Shown here: piece by piece, positions 1 to 6,493 of the stretch | Numbering within the stretch: position 1 is the stretch's first letter | Layout: each line of letters starts with the position of its first letter | Source of the DNA: Clostridiales bacterium UBA1758 | GTDB lineage: Bacteria > Bacillota > Clostridia > Oscillospirales > UBA1758 | Assembly (NCBI GenBank): GCA_002315595.1 | Contig: DCHG01000016.1 | Coordinates: forward strand, 8,149-16,496 | DNA: 8,348 nucleotides | Direction: 5' to 3' | Translations under genes and position numbers: made by a program | Notes under the pieces: model-generated | What the model was told of the DNA's origin: nothing | What the model saw: the letters and a program-made list of their open reading frames with translations, nothing else | Databases searched by the model: none

Positions 1-475
1 GATCCGCCGAACAGCCCGACGGAATGTCGATTGCAAGCACCGGGCGGCAGGTGGAATTCATCCATTTCGCCGCTTCGAGAAATCTGCCGCAAAGTTCGAT
101 CCGACCGCCTACGCCGAGCATTGCATCCACAAAAACATCCGCCGTCTGTGCGATCTCGTCGGAGTCCGCCCCGCCGGCTTCCGTAAATTTTTCACGGTAA
201 TATTCCGCTTCCGCCGTCATTCTTTCCGCAATGCGGACGGCAACCACGCGGAAGCCGAGATTTTTCAAAATCATCGCCACCGCATACCCGTCGCCCCCGT
301 TTTTGCCGGGGCCGCAATACACCGCGACGCTTCGTCCGCCGACGGATAAGATCAGTTTTTTTGCTTCCTCCGCCGCCGATTTCGCCGCCGTCATCATCAA
401 TTCGACCGACGGCGTACCCGCGTCAATCGCGCCTTCGTCAAGGGCGTAGATCGCCCTTACATCCGCGGCTCTCAT
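1..475 (-). CDS. nnrE: NAD(P)H-hydrate epimerase (YjeF N-terminal domain), partial
   Basis: The gene starts at ATG 475-473 and is cut by the left window edge after 158 codons. Visible motifs are the Rossmann-like nucleotide loop GPGKNGGDGYAVA at residues 55-67 (family form GxGNNGGDG), VDAMLGVG at 116-123 and AIDIPSG at 148-154, in the order and spacing of YjeF_N proteins. In this family the enzyme epimerises R-NAD(P)HX to S-NAD(P)HX, so that the ATP/ADP-dependent dehydratase NnrD can restore damaged NAD(P)H. In many bacteria an NnrD domain is fused to the C-terminus; whether it is here lies outside the window. The start overlaps the stop of the upstream membrane-protein gene (ATGA), and only a weak GGTGG sits 4 bases before it, so translation is probably coupled. 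The motif match makes the family call secure; enzyme activity is inferred. Confidence 0.9.
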   Translation of the reverse strand, partial: MRAADVRAIYALDEGAIDAGTPSVELMMTAAKSAAEEAKKLILSVGGRSVAVYCGPGKNGGDGYAVAMILKNLGFRVVAVRIAERMTAEAEYYREKFTEAGGADSDEIAQTADVFVDAMLGVGGRIELCGRFLEAAKWMNSTCRPVLAIDIPSGCSAD

Positions 476-996
476 TGATCCACCAACGCCCTCTGCGGGA
501 TGAACGGCATCATCGCGTCCATCATTCTCTCGCTCGGTTCAAGGTACAACACGCCGCGTGTTCCGTCGGTGAGCGTGAACACCGCAAACCAACGATCGGG
601 GGCGTTCTTTTTGCTTGCGCAGTCAAAAATGCGCTGCATTTCGTCCAGACGGTATTTTTGCGTGTTGGCTTCGGTCACGGGCGCAAATACCTCAAACGAA
701 CGGCAACTCGTCGAAACGATATGTTTTCTCGACATCTGACCGCGGATCATATCCACGTCGAATTCGCCGTTGGTCAGCGAATATTCGTATTCAATGCCCT
801 GCAACTGCATCCCCTTAAAGCCGAACCAGATCGCAAGACCGCAGGCGACGAAACTTGCGGCTCCGAAAAGGGGTGAAAAATAAAGGGCGAGCAAAATAAC
901 AAAAACCATTCCGAAAAATACCAAAATACGCCTTCCGAGTACGGAAAGATCGCCGTGTCGTTTCAAAATCTGTTCTGCGCAAATATCGTTATACAT
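472..996 (-). CDS. small two-helix membrane protein of unknown function (DUF6106-like)
   Basis: This 174-residue protein starts at ATG 996-994, with GGAGAA at 1007-1002 as ribosome site. A short charged N-terminus (residues 1-20) is followed by two hydrophobic segments, about 24-41 and 45-62, joined by a very short turn, so both ends probably face the same side. A soluble domain of about 110 residues follows. It contains IEYEYSLTNGEFDVDMIRGQMSRK (about 68-91), in which an EYEY-x(4)-GEFDVD-type strand pattern leads into a basic patch, and it ends with a YLEPSERMMDAM-type segment near 151-162. From memory, this layout matches small Clostridia proteins annotated as DUF6106; no function is known to me and I assign none. 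It is the first gene of a unit with nnrE (4-base overlap) and has its own promoter at 1029-1057. The coding call is strong; the family name is tentative. Confidence 0.85.
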   Translation of the reverse strand: MYNDICAEQILKRHGDLSVLGRRILVFFGMVFVILLALYFSPLFGAASFVACGLAIWFGFKGMQLQGIEYEYSLTNGEFDVDMIRGQMSRKHIVSTSCRSFEVFAPVTEANTQKYRLDEMQRIFDCASKKNAPDRWFAVFTLTDGTRGVLYLEPSERMMDAMMPFIPQRALVDQ

Positions 997-1028
997 TTCA
1001 ATTCTCCGATTTCTGTATGGTTATCCTT

Positions 1029-1057
1029 ATTATATCAACATATTAGTGCAAAAACAA
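1029..1057 (-). promoter_or_regulatory. sigma-A-type promoter of the membrane protein-nnrE unit
   Basis: Read on the minus strand, a perfect -10 TATAAT (1034-1029) is preceded by TGA, giving an extended -10 (TGnTATAAT). A 17-base spacer leads to a -35-like TTGTTT (1057-1052). Transcription should begin near 1022, about 26 bases before the ATG at 996. This predicts a short leader with no room for a riboswitch. Confidence 0.75.
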
Positions 1058-1133
1058 GTGCGTGTTTTTCTTTTTTTGTGCCGATTTTTGCGGAATGTGA
1101 CCGGAATTTTTCGCGTCAGTCGTTCAATTTGTC

Positions 1134-1162
1134 TTGTGTTTTTTCCGTTTCTGTGGTATAAT
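1134..1162 (+). promoter_or_regulatory. sigma-A-type promoter of hom-pcrA
   Basis: TTGTGT at 1134-1139, a 17-base spacer and a perfect TATAAT at 1157-1162 preceded by TGG (extended -10) form a strong promoter. Transcription should begin near 1169, leaving a leader of about 32 bases before the ATG at 1201. It faces away from the membrane-protein promoter, and the two -35 boxes are about 76 bases apart. The stretch between them (1058-1133) is T-rich, and I see no convincing operator or hairpin in it. Confidence 0.78.
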
Positions 1163-1186
1163 TGCATATTAAATTCAGAAATCATC

Positions 1187-1192
1187 AGGAGG
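1187..1192 (+). promoter_or_regulatory. ribosome binding site that fixes the hom start
   Basis: A perfect AGGAGG lies 8 bases before ATG 1201. This selects 1201 over the in-frame TTG at 1162, which sits inside the -10 box of the promoter and so would not be transcribed. Confidence 0.9.
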
Positions 1193-1200
1193 TTTTTCCC

Positions 1201-2406
1201 ATGAAAATTGCAGTCCTCGGATTTGGAGTCGTCGGTGGCGGCGTCGTCGACGTCATATACAACAATGCCGCGGAATGTGCGCGTTCCACCGGCGAAACCG
1301 TCGAAGTCAAATACATCCTCGATCTGTTTGACTTTCCCGACAGTCCGTATGCCGACAAAATCGTCCACGACTTCGCCGTCATCGAAAACGACGCAGAAGT
1401 CGGCTTGGTCGTTGAAACCATGGGCGGCAAGGGCGCCGCATACGATTTCACAAAACGCGCGCTTCTTGCGGGAAAGCACGTCGTGACCTCCAACAAAGAA
1501 CTCGTCGCCGAACACGGCACCGAACTTCTTGCGATTGCGGCGGAAAAGGGCGTCAATTACCTCTTTGAAGCAAGCACCGGTGGCGGTATTCCGATCATTC
1601 GTCCGCTTGCCAAGGATCTTTGCGCCAACCGTATCAAAGAAATTTACGGTATCCTCAACGGTACCACTAACTACATCTTAACGCAAATGTTCACCTGCGG
1701 CACCTCGTTTGAGGCCGCTTTGAAAAACGCGCAGGAACTCGGCTATGCCGAACGCAATCCCGCCGCGGATATCGAAGGTCACGACGCCTGCCGCAAGATC
1801 TGTATTCTCGCCTCCGTCGCTTCGGGCTTCCAGGTGCCGGTCAGTTTCGTTCCGACCGAAGGCATCACCGCCGTCACAAGCGAAGATGTCGCCTGCGCCA
1901 ATGAAGCCGGTTGCTCGATCAAACTCCTCGGTCGTGCGGTCTTTGACGATCAGGGCAAGGTCACCTGCTGTGTCGGGCCGCATTTCATCCCGCGTGACAA
2001 CCTCATCTCCTCGGTGGACGATGTTTTCAACGCCGTCGTCGTCGAAGGCAACGCCGTCGGACGCACGATGTTCTACGGTCGCGGTGCGGGTGCCGCACCG
2101 ACCGCCAGTGCCGTTGTCGCCGACGTCCTCGACTGTGTCCGTCACCGTGACGGCTCGATCAAAATCAACTGGACTGCCCCCGTCGAAGAAAAGATCGGCG
2201 ACGCATCCCTTTTGAACGGCAAAATGTTCGTTCGCCTTGCCAAAGCCGACGCCCGCGCTCTCGCGGATGCCGCGGCAGAATTCGGCGAAATCCGCACGCT
2301 TTCGGGTGCGTTCATCACCCCCGCTAGGCCGAGATGCGAATTCGACCGTAAACTTGCGGCGTTCTCCGAAAAGTACGGGATCGCCTCCACCATGCGGGTG
2401 CTTTGA
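1201..2406 (+). CDS. hom: homoserine dehydrogenase
   Basis: This 401-residue enzyme reduces aspartate semialdehyde to homoserine with NAD(P)H in the cytoplasm, the branch step towards threonine and methionine. The N-terminal Rossmann loop is GFGVVGGG at residues 7-14. NKE at 98-100, the family signature NGTTNYIL at 153-160, a GHDACRK segment at 193-199 with the likely catalytic lysine K199, and GAGAAPTASAVVADV at about 296-308 follow in the usual order. The C-terminal 70 residues (about 330-401) look like a shortened, divergent ACT regulatory domain rather than the fuller one of Bacillus-type Hom (about 430 residues), so threonine feedback may differ. thrB, thrC and lysC are not beside it; instead its TGA overlaps the ATG of pcrA (TGATG). 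The start is set by AGGAGG at 1187-1192. The function call is firm; loss or change of feedback control is inference. Confidence 0.96.
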   Translation: MKIAVLGFGVVGGGVVDVIYNNAAECARSTGETVEVKYILDLFDFPDSPYADKIVHDFAVIENDAEVGLVVETMGGKGAAYDFTKRALLAGKHVVTSNKELVAEHGTELLAIAAEKGVNYLFEASTGGGIPIIRPLAKDLCANRIKEIYGILNGTTNYILTQMFTCGTSFEAALKNAQELGYAERNPAADIEGHDACRKICILASVASGFQVPVSFVPTEGITAVTSEDVACANEAGCSIKLLGRAVFDDQGKVTCCVGPHFIPRDNLISSVDDVFNAVVVEGNAVGRTMFYGRGAGAAPTASAVVADVLDCVRHRDGSIKINWTAPVEEKIGDASLLNGKMFVRLAKADARALADAAAEFGEIRTLSGAFITPARPRCEFDRKLAAFSEKYGIASTMRVL

Positions 2407-4820
2407 TGTTGGACGAAAACCGTCTCTCGTTCGTTCTCTGTCGGGATGAAATCATCCGTCGCAGACTGTCGAACCTTAATGACCGCCAATTCGAAGCCGT
2501 CATTGCACGCGGCTCCCCACTTCTCCTGCTTGCGGGCGCGGGAAGCGGCAAAACCACCATGCTCATCAATCGTATTGCGTCCCTTGTCACCTTCGGCGAC
2601 GCCTTCGGAAGCGACGACATCCCCGATTGGGTGACCGACGACGACGCGGCTTTTTTGAATGAATTCCTCACCTCCGGCTGTCAGGGCGACGCCGAACGCG
2701 CCATGCGTCTGTGCTCGCTTCGTCCCGTCAAACCGTGGCAAATCATCGCCATCACCTTTACCAACAAGGCGGCGGGCGAACTCAAAGAACGCCTGAAAGC
2801 CATGCTCGGCGACGAAGGCGACGAAGTTTGGGCGTCCACCTTCCATTCCGCCTGCGTGCGGATTCTGCGCCGTGACATCGACCGCCTCGGCTTTACGTCG
2901 AATTTCACGATTTACGACTCGTCGGACAGTGAACACGCCATCAAGGACGCGATCAACGCCCTCGGAATGGACGAAAAAAGTTTTCCCGCAAAGTCGATCC
3001 TTTCGGTCATTTCGTCGTGTAAGGACGCCCGCGTCACGCCGCAAATGCTCGCCGACCAAAATCAGAATAACTGGCGCATGGCGAAGATCGCAAAAGTCTA
3101 TGAACTCTACGTTCGCCGTTTGAAAGAGGCGAATGCCCTCGATTTCGATGACATCATCCTGCACACGGTCACGCTTCTCGAAAACGAAACCGATGTGCGC
3201 GAATATTATCAAAACAAATTCCGCCATGTTCTCATCGACGAATATCAGGATACCAACCGCCTGCAAAACCGTCTTGCGGAACTTTTAAGCGGCAAATACC
3301 GCAATATCTGCGTTGTCGGCGACGATGATCAGTCGATCTATCGTTTCCGTGGCGCAACGATTGAAAACATCCTCGATTTCGAAAAAAACCACCCCGACGC
3401 ACAAACGATCCTGCTTGAACAAAACTACCGTTCGACGCAGTCGATTTTGAACGTCGCAAATGTCATCATCAAAAACAACACCGGTCGTCACGGCAAGAAA
3501 CTGTGGACTTCCGCCGGTGTCGGCGCACCCGTTGTCGTTCACACCGCGTCAAGCGAAACCGACGAAGCGGATGCGATCGCCCGCGATATTTTGGATAACT
3601 ATTCAAAAACCCACCGTTGGCGCGATCATACGGTGCTTTATCGCGTGAATGCGATGTCCAACCAAGTCGAATCCGCCTTCAAACGCCACGGCATCCCCTA
3701 TCGAATCTTCGGCGGTCTTCGCTTTTTTGATCGTGCCGAGGTCAAGGATATGCTCGCGTATCTTTGGGTAATTCTCACGCCGGAAGACTCGCTCCGTCTG
3801 CGTCGTATCATCAATGTTCCTGCGCGAAAGATCGGGCAAAAGACCGTCGATACCGCCGCGGAACTTGCGGATGCGCAGGGGCTTTCGGTCTATCATATCA
3901 TCAAAAACGCGTCGCAGTATGCCGATCTTGTGCGTTCCGCGAACGCGCTGAAATCGTTCACTGATATGATCGACGGGCTTTCTGCCGCCGCCGACGAGAT
4001 CAGCGTTTCCGCGCTTTACGACCGACTGTTGGAAGAATCCGGCTATGTGGCGATGTTGCAGGCGAAAAAAGATCCCGAAAACGAAGCAAGACTCGAAAAC
4101 ATCATGGAACTCAAAACCAACATCCTCGAATATGAACAGCGCACCGAGGATCCGTCGCTTTGGGGTTTTCTCGACGAAGTGTCGCTTTTTACCGATATCG
4201 ACCGATATGACACCGACTCCGATGCGGTTTCTTTGATGACCATCCACGCCTCCAAGGGACTTGAATTCCCGAATGTCTATATCTGCGGATGCGAAGAAGG
4301 CATCTTCCCGAGTTTCCGTTCCGTCGGCAATGACGAGGATATTGAGGAAGAACGACGACTATTCTATGTCGCCGTCACCCGTGCGCGGAATTATTTGATG
4401 ATTTTGTCCGCACGGCACAGAATGTTGTACGGCAAAACCTCGTACAATCATGTTTCGCGATTTATCGACGAGATCCCGGATGGCTACGCCGAACGCACCG
4501 CCGACCATTCGGACGAGCCGAAGGCGGGCTCGTTTTTCTCCTTCGACGAAGATACCGCAACGCGAAAGGAGCCGTCCCGTCCCGTTGTCACCGAAAAGCA
4601 CTCGGCACTGTTCAACGAACGCAACCGTGTTGCTTCTGCAAAAACGCCCTCGGTCACCTTCCGCACCGGTGATATGGTCACGCATAAGACCTTCGGGAGC
4701 GGAATGGTCGTTTCCGTCAAGGCAATGGGCGGCGACGCATTGCTCGAAATCGCCTTCGACGGCGTCGGCACCAAGCGTATGATGGCAAATACCGCCGCAA
4801 AATATATGACCAAACAGTAA
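2406..4820 (+). CDS. pcrA: UvrD/PcrA-type superfamily 1A DNA helicase
   Basis: This 804-residue ATP-dependent 3'-5' helicase would act in nucleotide excision repair, removal of RecA filaments, and transcription-replication conflicts. All SF1A motifs are visible: Q motif LNDRQFEAV (24-32), Walker A AGAGSGKTT (43-51), Ia TFTNKAA (117-123), Ib TFHSACVR (145-152), II DEYQDTN (278-284), III GDDDQSIYRFRGA (305-317), IV QNYRST (339-344), V MTIHASKGLEF (611-621), VI VAVTRAR (655-661). The C-terminal 50 residues (about 750-800: GDMVTHKTFGSGMVVSV...KRMMANTAAKY) match the Tudor-like domain by which PcrA contacts RNA polymerase. An acidic insertion at about 62-106, between Walker A and motif Ia, makes it longer than B. 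subtilis PcrA (about 740). The ATG at 2406 shares its A with the hom stop; only a weak GGGTG lies upstream, so translation is probably coupled to hom. A TTG one codon earlier is possible but less likely. Confidence 0.96.
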   Translation: MLDENRLSFVLCRDEIIRRRLSNLNDRQFEAVIARGSPLLLLAGAGSGKTTMLINRIASLVTFGDAFGSDDIPDWVTDDDAAFLNEFLTSGCQGDAERAMRLCSLRPVKPWQIIAITFTNKAAGELKERLKAMLGDEGDEVWASTFHSACVRILRRDIDRLGFTSNFTIYDSSDSEHAIKDAINALGMDEKSFPAKSILSVISSCKDARVTPQMLADQNQNNWRMAKIAKVYELYVRRLKEANALDFDDIILHTVTLLENETDVREYYQNKFRHVLIDEYQDTNRLQNRLAELLSGKYRNICVVGDDDQSIYRFRGATIENILDFEKNHPDAQTILLEQNYRSTQSILNVANVIIKNNTGRHGKKLWTSAGVGAPVVVHTASSETDEADAIARDILDNYSKTHRWRDHTVLYRVNAMSNQVESAFKRHGIPYRIFGGLRFFDRAEVKDMLAYLWVILTPEDSLRLRRIINVPARKIGQKTVDTAAELADAQGLSVYHIIKNASQYADLVRSANALKSFTDMIDGLSAAADEISVSALYDRLLEESGYVAMLQAKKDPENEARLENIMELKTNILEYEQRTEDPSLWGFLDEVSLFTDIDRYDTDSDAVSLMTIHASKGLEFPNVYICGCEEGIFPSFRSVGNDEDIEEERRLFYVAVTRARNYLMILSARHRMLYGKTSYNHVSRFIDEIPDGYAERTADHSDEPKAGSFFSFDEDTATRKEPSRPVVTEKHSALFNERNRVASAKTPSVTFRTGDMVTHKTFGSGMVVSVKAMGGDALLEIAFDGVGTKRMMANTAAKYMTKQ

Positions 4821-4841
4821 AATCGAAAGATGTCGCTTGTT

Positions 4842-4877
4842 CGCCTTTCCCTCCCCGGAGGGGAAGGCGGTTTTTTT
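4842..4877 (+). terminator. intrinsic terminator of hom-pcrA
   Basis: It lies 21 bases after the pcrA stop. The arms 4842-4853 and 4858-4869 pair over 12 bp (one T-G wobble) around the loop CCCG, followed by G and seven T residues (4871-4877). The hairpin is GC-rich and belongs to the repeat copy at 4842-4897. Confidence 0.9.
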
Positions 4878-4897
4878 GAAGAAAATGCCGGATGATG
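4842..4897 (+). repeat. hairpin repeat, copy A (coincides with the pcrA terminator)
   Basis: This copy aligns without gaps to 8288-8343. The right half (4860-4897 against 8306-8343) matches at 32 of 38 positions by my count, including GAAGAAAATG (4878-4887) and CGGATGA (4889-4895) unchanged. In the 12-bp stem, pair 4843-4868 is G-C here and A-T in the other copy, and pair 4853-4858 is C-G here and T-A there, so changes on the two arms match. Here the linker after the stem is all T, which makes it a terminator; in the other copy it is CATTTTC. The tail 4898-4950 shows only a weak bulged hairpin (4906-4915 with 4926-4933). Confidence 0.75.
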
Positions 4898-4950
4898 CGG
4901 CGTTGCAATTTTCCGCCTCTTCCCACGGAATTGTATCAATCCTCACGCAT

Positions 4951-4983
4951 AAAAAAACTCCCGACTCAGGTCGGGAGTTTTTT
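4951..4983 (-). terminator. bidirectional intrinsic terminator after gltX
   Basis: The arms 4952-4965 and 4970-4983 pair perfectly over 14 bp around the loop TCAG: a 9-bp core (ACTCCCGAC with GTCGGGAGT) flanked by A and T runs. On the minus strand it starts 8 bases after the gltX stop and ends in a T run (4957-4951). On the plus strand it also has a T run (4978-4983), so it can back up the pcrA terminator about 75 bases upstream and keep the convergent units apart. Confidence 0.92.
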
Positions 4984-4991
4984 GATTATCC

Positions 4992-6473
4992 TTATTTCGA
5001 AAGCAATTCAATACCCTTATCAATTCTGCGGAGCGATTCCTCTTTGCCGAGAATATGGCAAAGTTCCACACCGCCACCGGGCGAAACCGGCTCGCCGGAG
5101 AGTGCCGTGCGAAGCGGCCAAAGCACGAAGCCGTTTTTCAGTTCCTTCTTCTCGATATACGCAAACAGTGCCGCGTGAATGTGTTCCGCATCCCAAATTT
5201 CGACCTTTTCGATGATCGGGCGTAGATCTTTAAGCGTTTCAAGCGAGGACTCGACGGTGGTCTTCATCTTTTTGTGGACGTAAAGTTCCGGGGAATATTC
5301 CGGCAATTCGTCGAAGAACGTCAACTTTTCCGGGATCTCGCTCAAAACCTCGCATCTTTGTTGAAGCAGGGGCGCGATAAGCGCGGGATCGAGTGCCGGA
5401 TTTTTGACCGCCTGACGGATGTACGGCTCGGCTTCCGCCAAAAATTCATCGGGCGTGAGTTTTTTGATGTATTCGGAGTTGATAAACGAAAGTTTTGCCT
5501 TGTCAAAGATCGCAGGCGATTTGGAAAGACCGCCGATGTTGAAGATCTTTGTCAATTCATCGAGCGAATAGATTTCCTGCTCACCGCCGGGGCTCCATCC
5601 GAGAAGTGCGACATAGTTGACGATCGCGTCCGAAAGATAGCCTTCGTTCAGCAGATCCTCATAGGACGGATCGCCGTTTCGCTTGGACATTTTATGCTGA
5701 GCGTCACGCATAACGGGCGAACAGTGGACATAGGTCGGAACATCCCAACCGAATGCCTGATACAAAAGGTTGTACTTCGGCGCACTCGACAAATACTCGG
5801 TACCGCGGACGACATGGGTGATGCCCATCAAATGGTCGTCGATGACGTTTGCGAAGTTATAGGTCGGCAAACCGTCGCGTTTGAGAAGGATCTGATCTTC
5901 GAGTTCCTTGTTTTCGACGGTAATCTCACCGAAAACGGCGTCGGTGAAGGTCGTACTGCCCTCACGTGGCATCTTCTGACGGATGGCATACGGCTCGCCT
6001 GCGGCAAGACGCGCCTCGATTTCTTCACGGCTGAGGTCGGGGCAGGAGCATTCATGCTTCTGCGGGGCGTCCTCATCGTTGTGTTCGCTTTTGTCGCAGA
6101 AGCAGAAATATGCCGCACCGCGTTCCACAAGCAGACGTGCATAGTCGCCGTAGACGCCCTTGCGTTCGGACTGAATATACGGACCGACGGGGCCACCGAC
6201 ATCCGGGCCTTCGTCATGGCGCAGTCCCGCACGCTTCAATGAGCGATAGATGACTTCGGTCGCGCCTTCGACAAAGCGCGTCTGGTCGGTATCCTCAATG
6301 CGGAGGATGAAAGTACCGCCCTGACTTTTGGAGATCAGGTAGGTGTAAATTGCGGTGCGGAGGTTGCCGATGTGCATATATCCCGTGGGGCTGGGTGCAA
6401 AACGCGTGCGCACCTTGCCGTGCGGAATACGGCTTTCGAGGTCGGCGAGCAGTGCGCGATCAATTTTATCCAT
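4992..6473 (-). CDS. gltX: glutamyl-tRNA synthetase (class I)
   Basis: This 493-residue cytoplasmic enzyme charges tRNA-Glu with glutamate using ATP. The class I signatures are RFAPSPTGYMHIGN at 24-37 (HIGH box as HIGN) and HKMSKRNGD at 260-268 (KMSKS box as KMSKR). The catalytic Rossmann fold spans about 20-325, and the helical anticodon-binding part fills the remainder. Between the two catalytic halves lies a cysteine set, CFC at 124-126 and CSC at 142-144, which looks like a zinc site of the kind seen in E. coli GluRS but built as C-x-C...C-x-C. Length is normal for bacterial GluRS. The ATG at 6473 has AAAAGGA (6489-6483) 9 bases upstream. It is the second gene after glnS, 20 bases downstream of the glnS stop. 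With a GlnRS present, it is probably a discriminating GluRS; the sequence alone does not prove this. Confidence 0.96.
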   Translation of the reverse strand: MDKIDRALLADLESRIPHGKVRTRFAPSPTGYMHIGNLRTAIYTYLISKSQGGTFILRIEDTDQTRFVEGATEVIYRSLKRAGLRHDEGPDVGGPVGPYIQSERKGVYGDYARLLVERGAAYFCFCDKSEHNDEDAPQKHECSCPDLSREEIEARLAAGEPYAIRQKMPREGSTTFTDAVFGEITVENKELEDQILLKRDGLPTYNFANVIDDHLMGITHVVRGTEYLSSAPKYNLLYQAFGWDVPTYVHCSPVMRDAQHKMSKRNGDPSYEDLLNEGYLSDAIVNYVALLGWSPGGEQEIYSLDELTKIFNIGGLSKSPAIFDKAKLSFINSEYIKKLTPDEFLAEAEPYIRQAVKNPALDPALIAPLLQQRCEVLSEIPEKLTFFDELPEYSPELYVHKKMKTTVESSLETLKDLRPIIEKVEIWDAEHIHAALFAYIEKKELKNGFVLWPLRTALSGEPVSPGGGVELCHILGKEESLRRIDKGIELLSK

Positions 6474-6493
6474 GACAGTACGTCCTTTTCGAA

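Noticed and set aside
1058..1133. Operator or hairpin between the divergent promoters
   Set aside because: The stretch is T-rich with only very short inverted matches (for example CCG with CGG around 1081-1093). Nothing exceeds what chance gives.
1162..1200. In-frame TTG at 1162 as an earlier start of hom
   Set aside because: The TTG overlaps the -10 box of the promoter and lies upstream of the expected transcript start. AGGAGG at 1187-1192 points to ATG 1201, which also places the Rossmann strand at the N-terminus as usual.
2142..3266. A 374-codon open frame on the minus strand across the hom-pcrA junction
   Set aside because: It lies antisense to two well-supported genes, is codon-aligned with pcrA, and has low-complexity content with no family resemblance.
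5274..6242. A 322-codon open frame on the plus strand inside gltX
   Set aside because: It has the same cause: it is codon-aligned with gltX and mirrors its codon bias. It has no motif and no plus-strand promoter.
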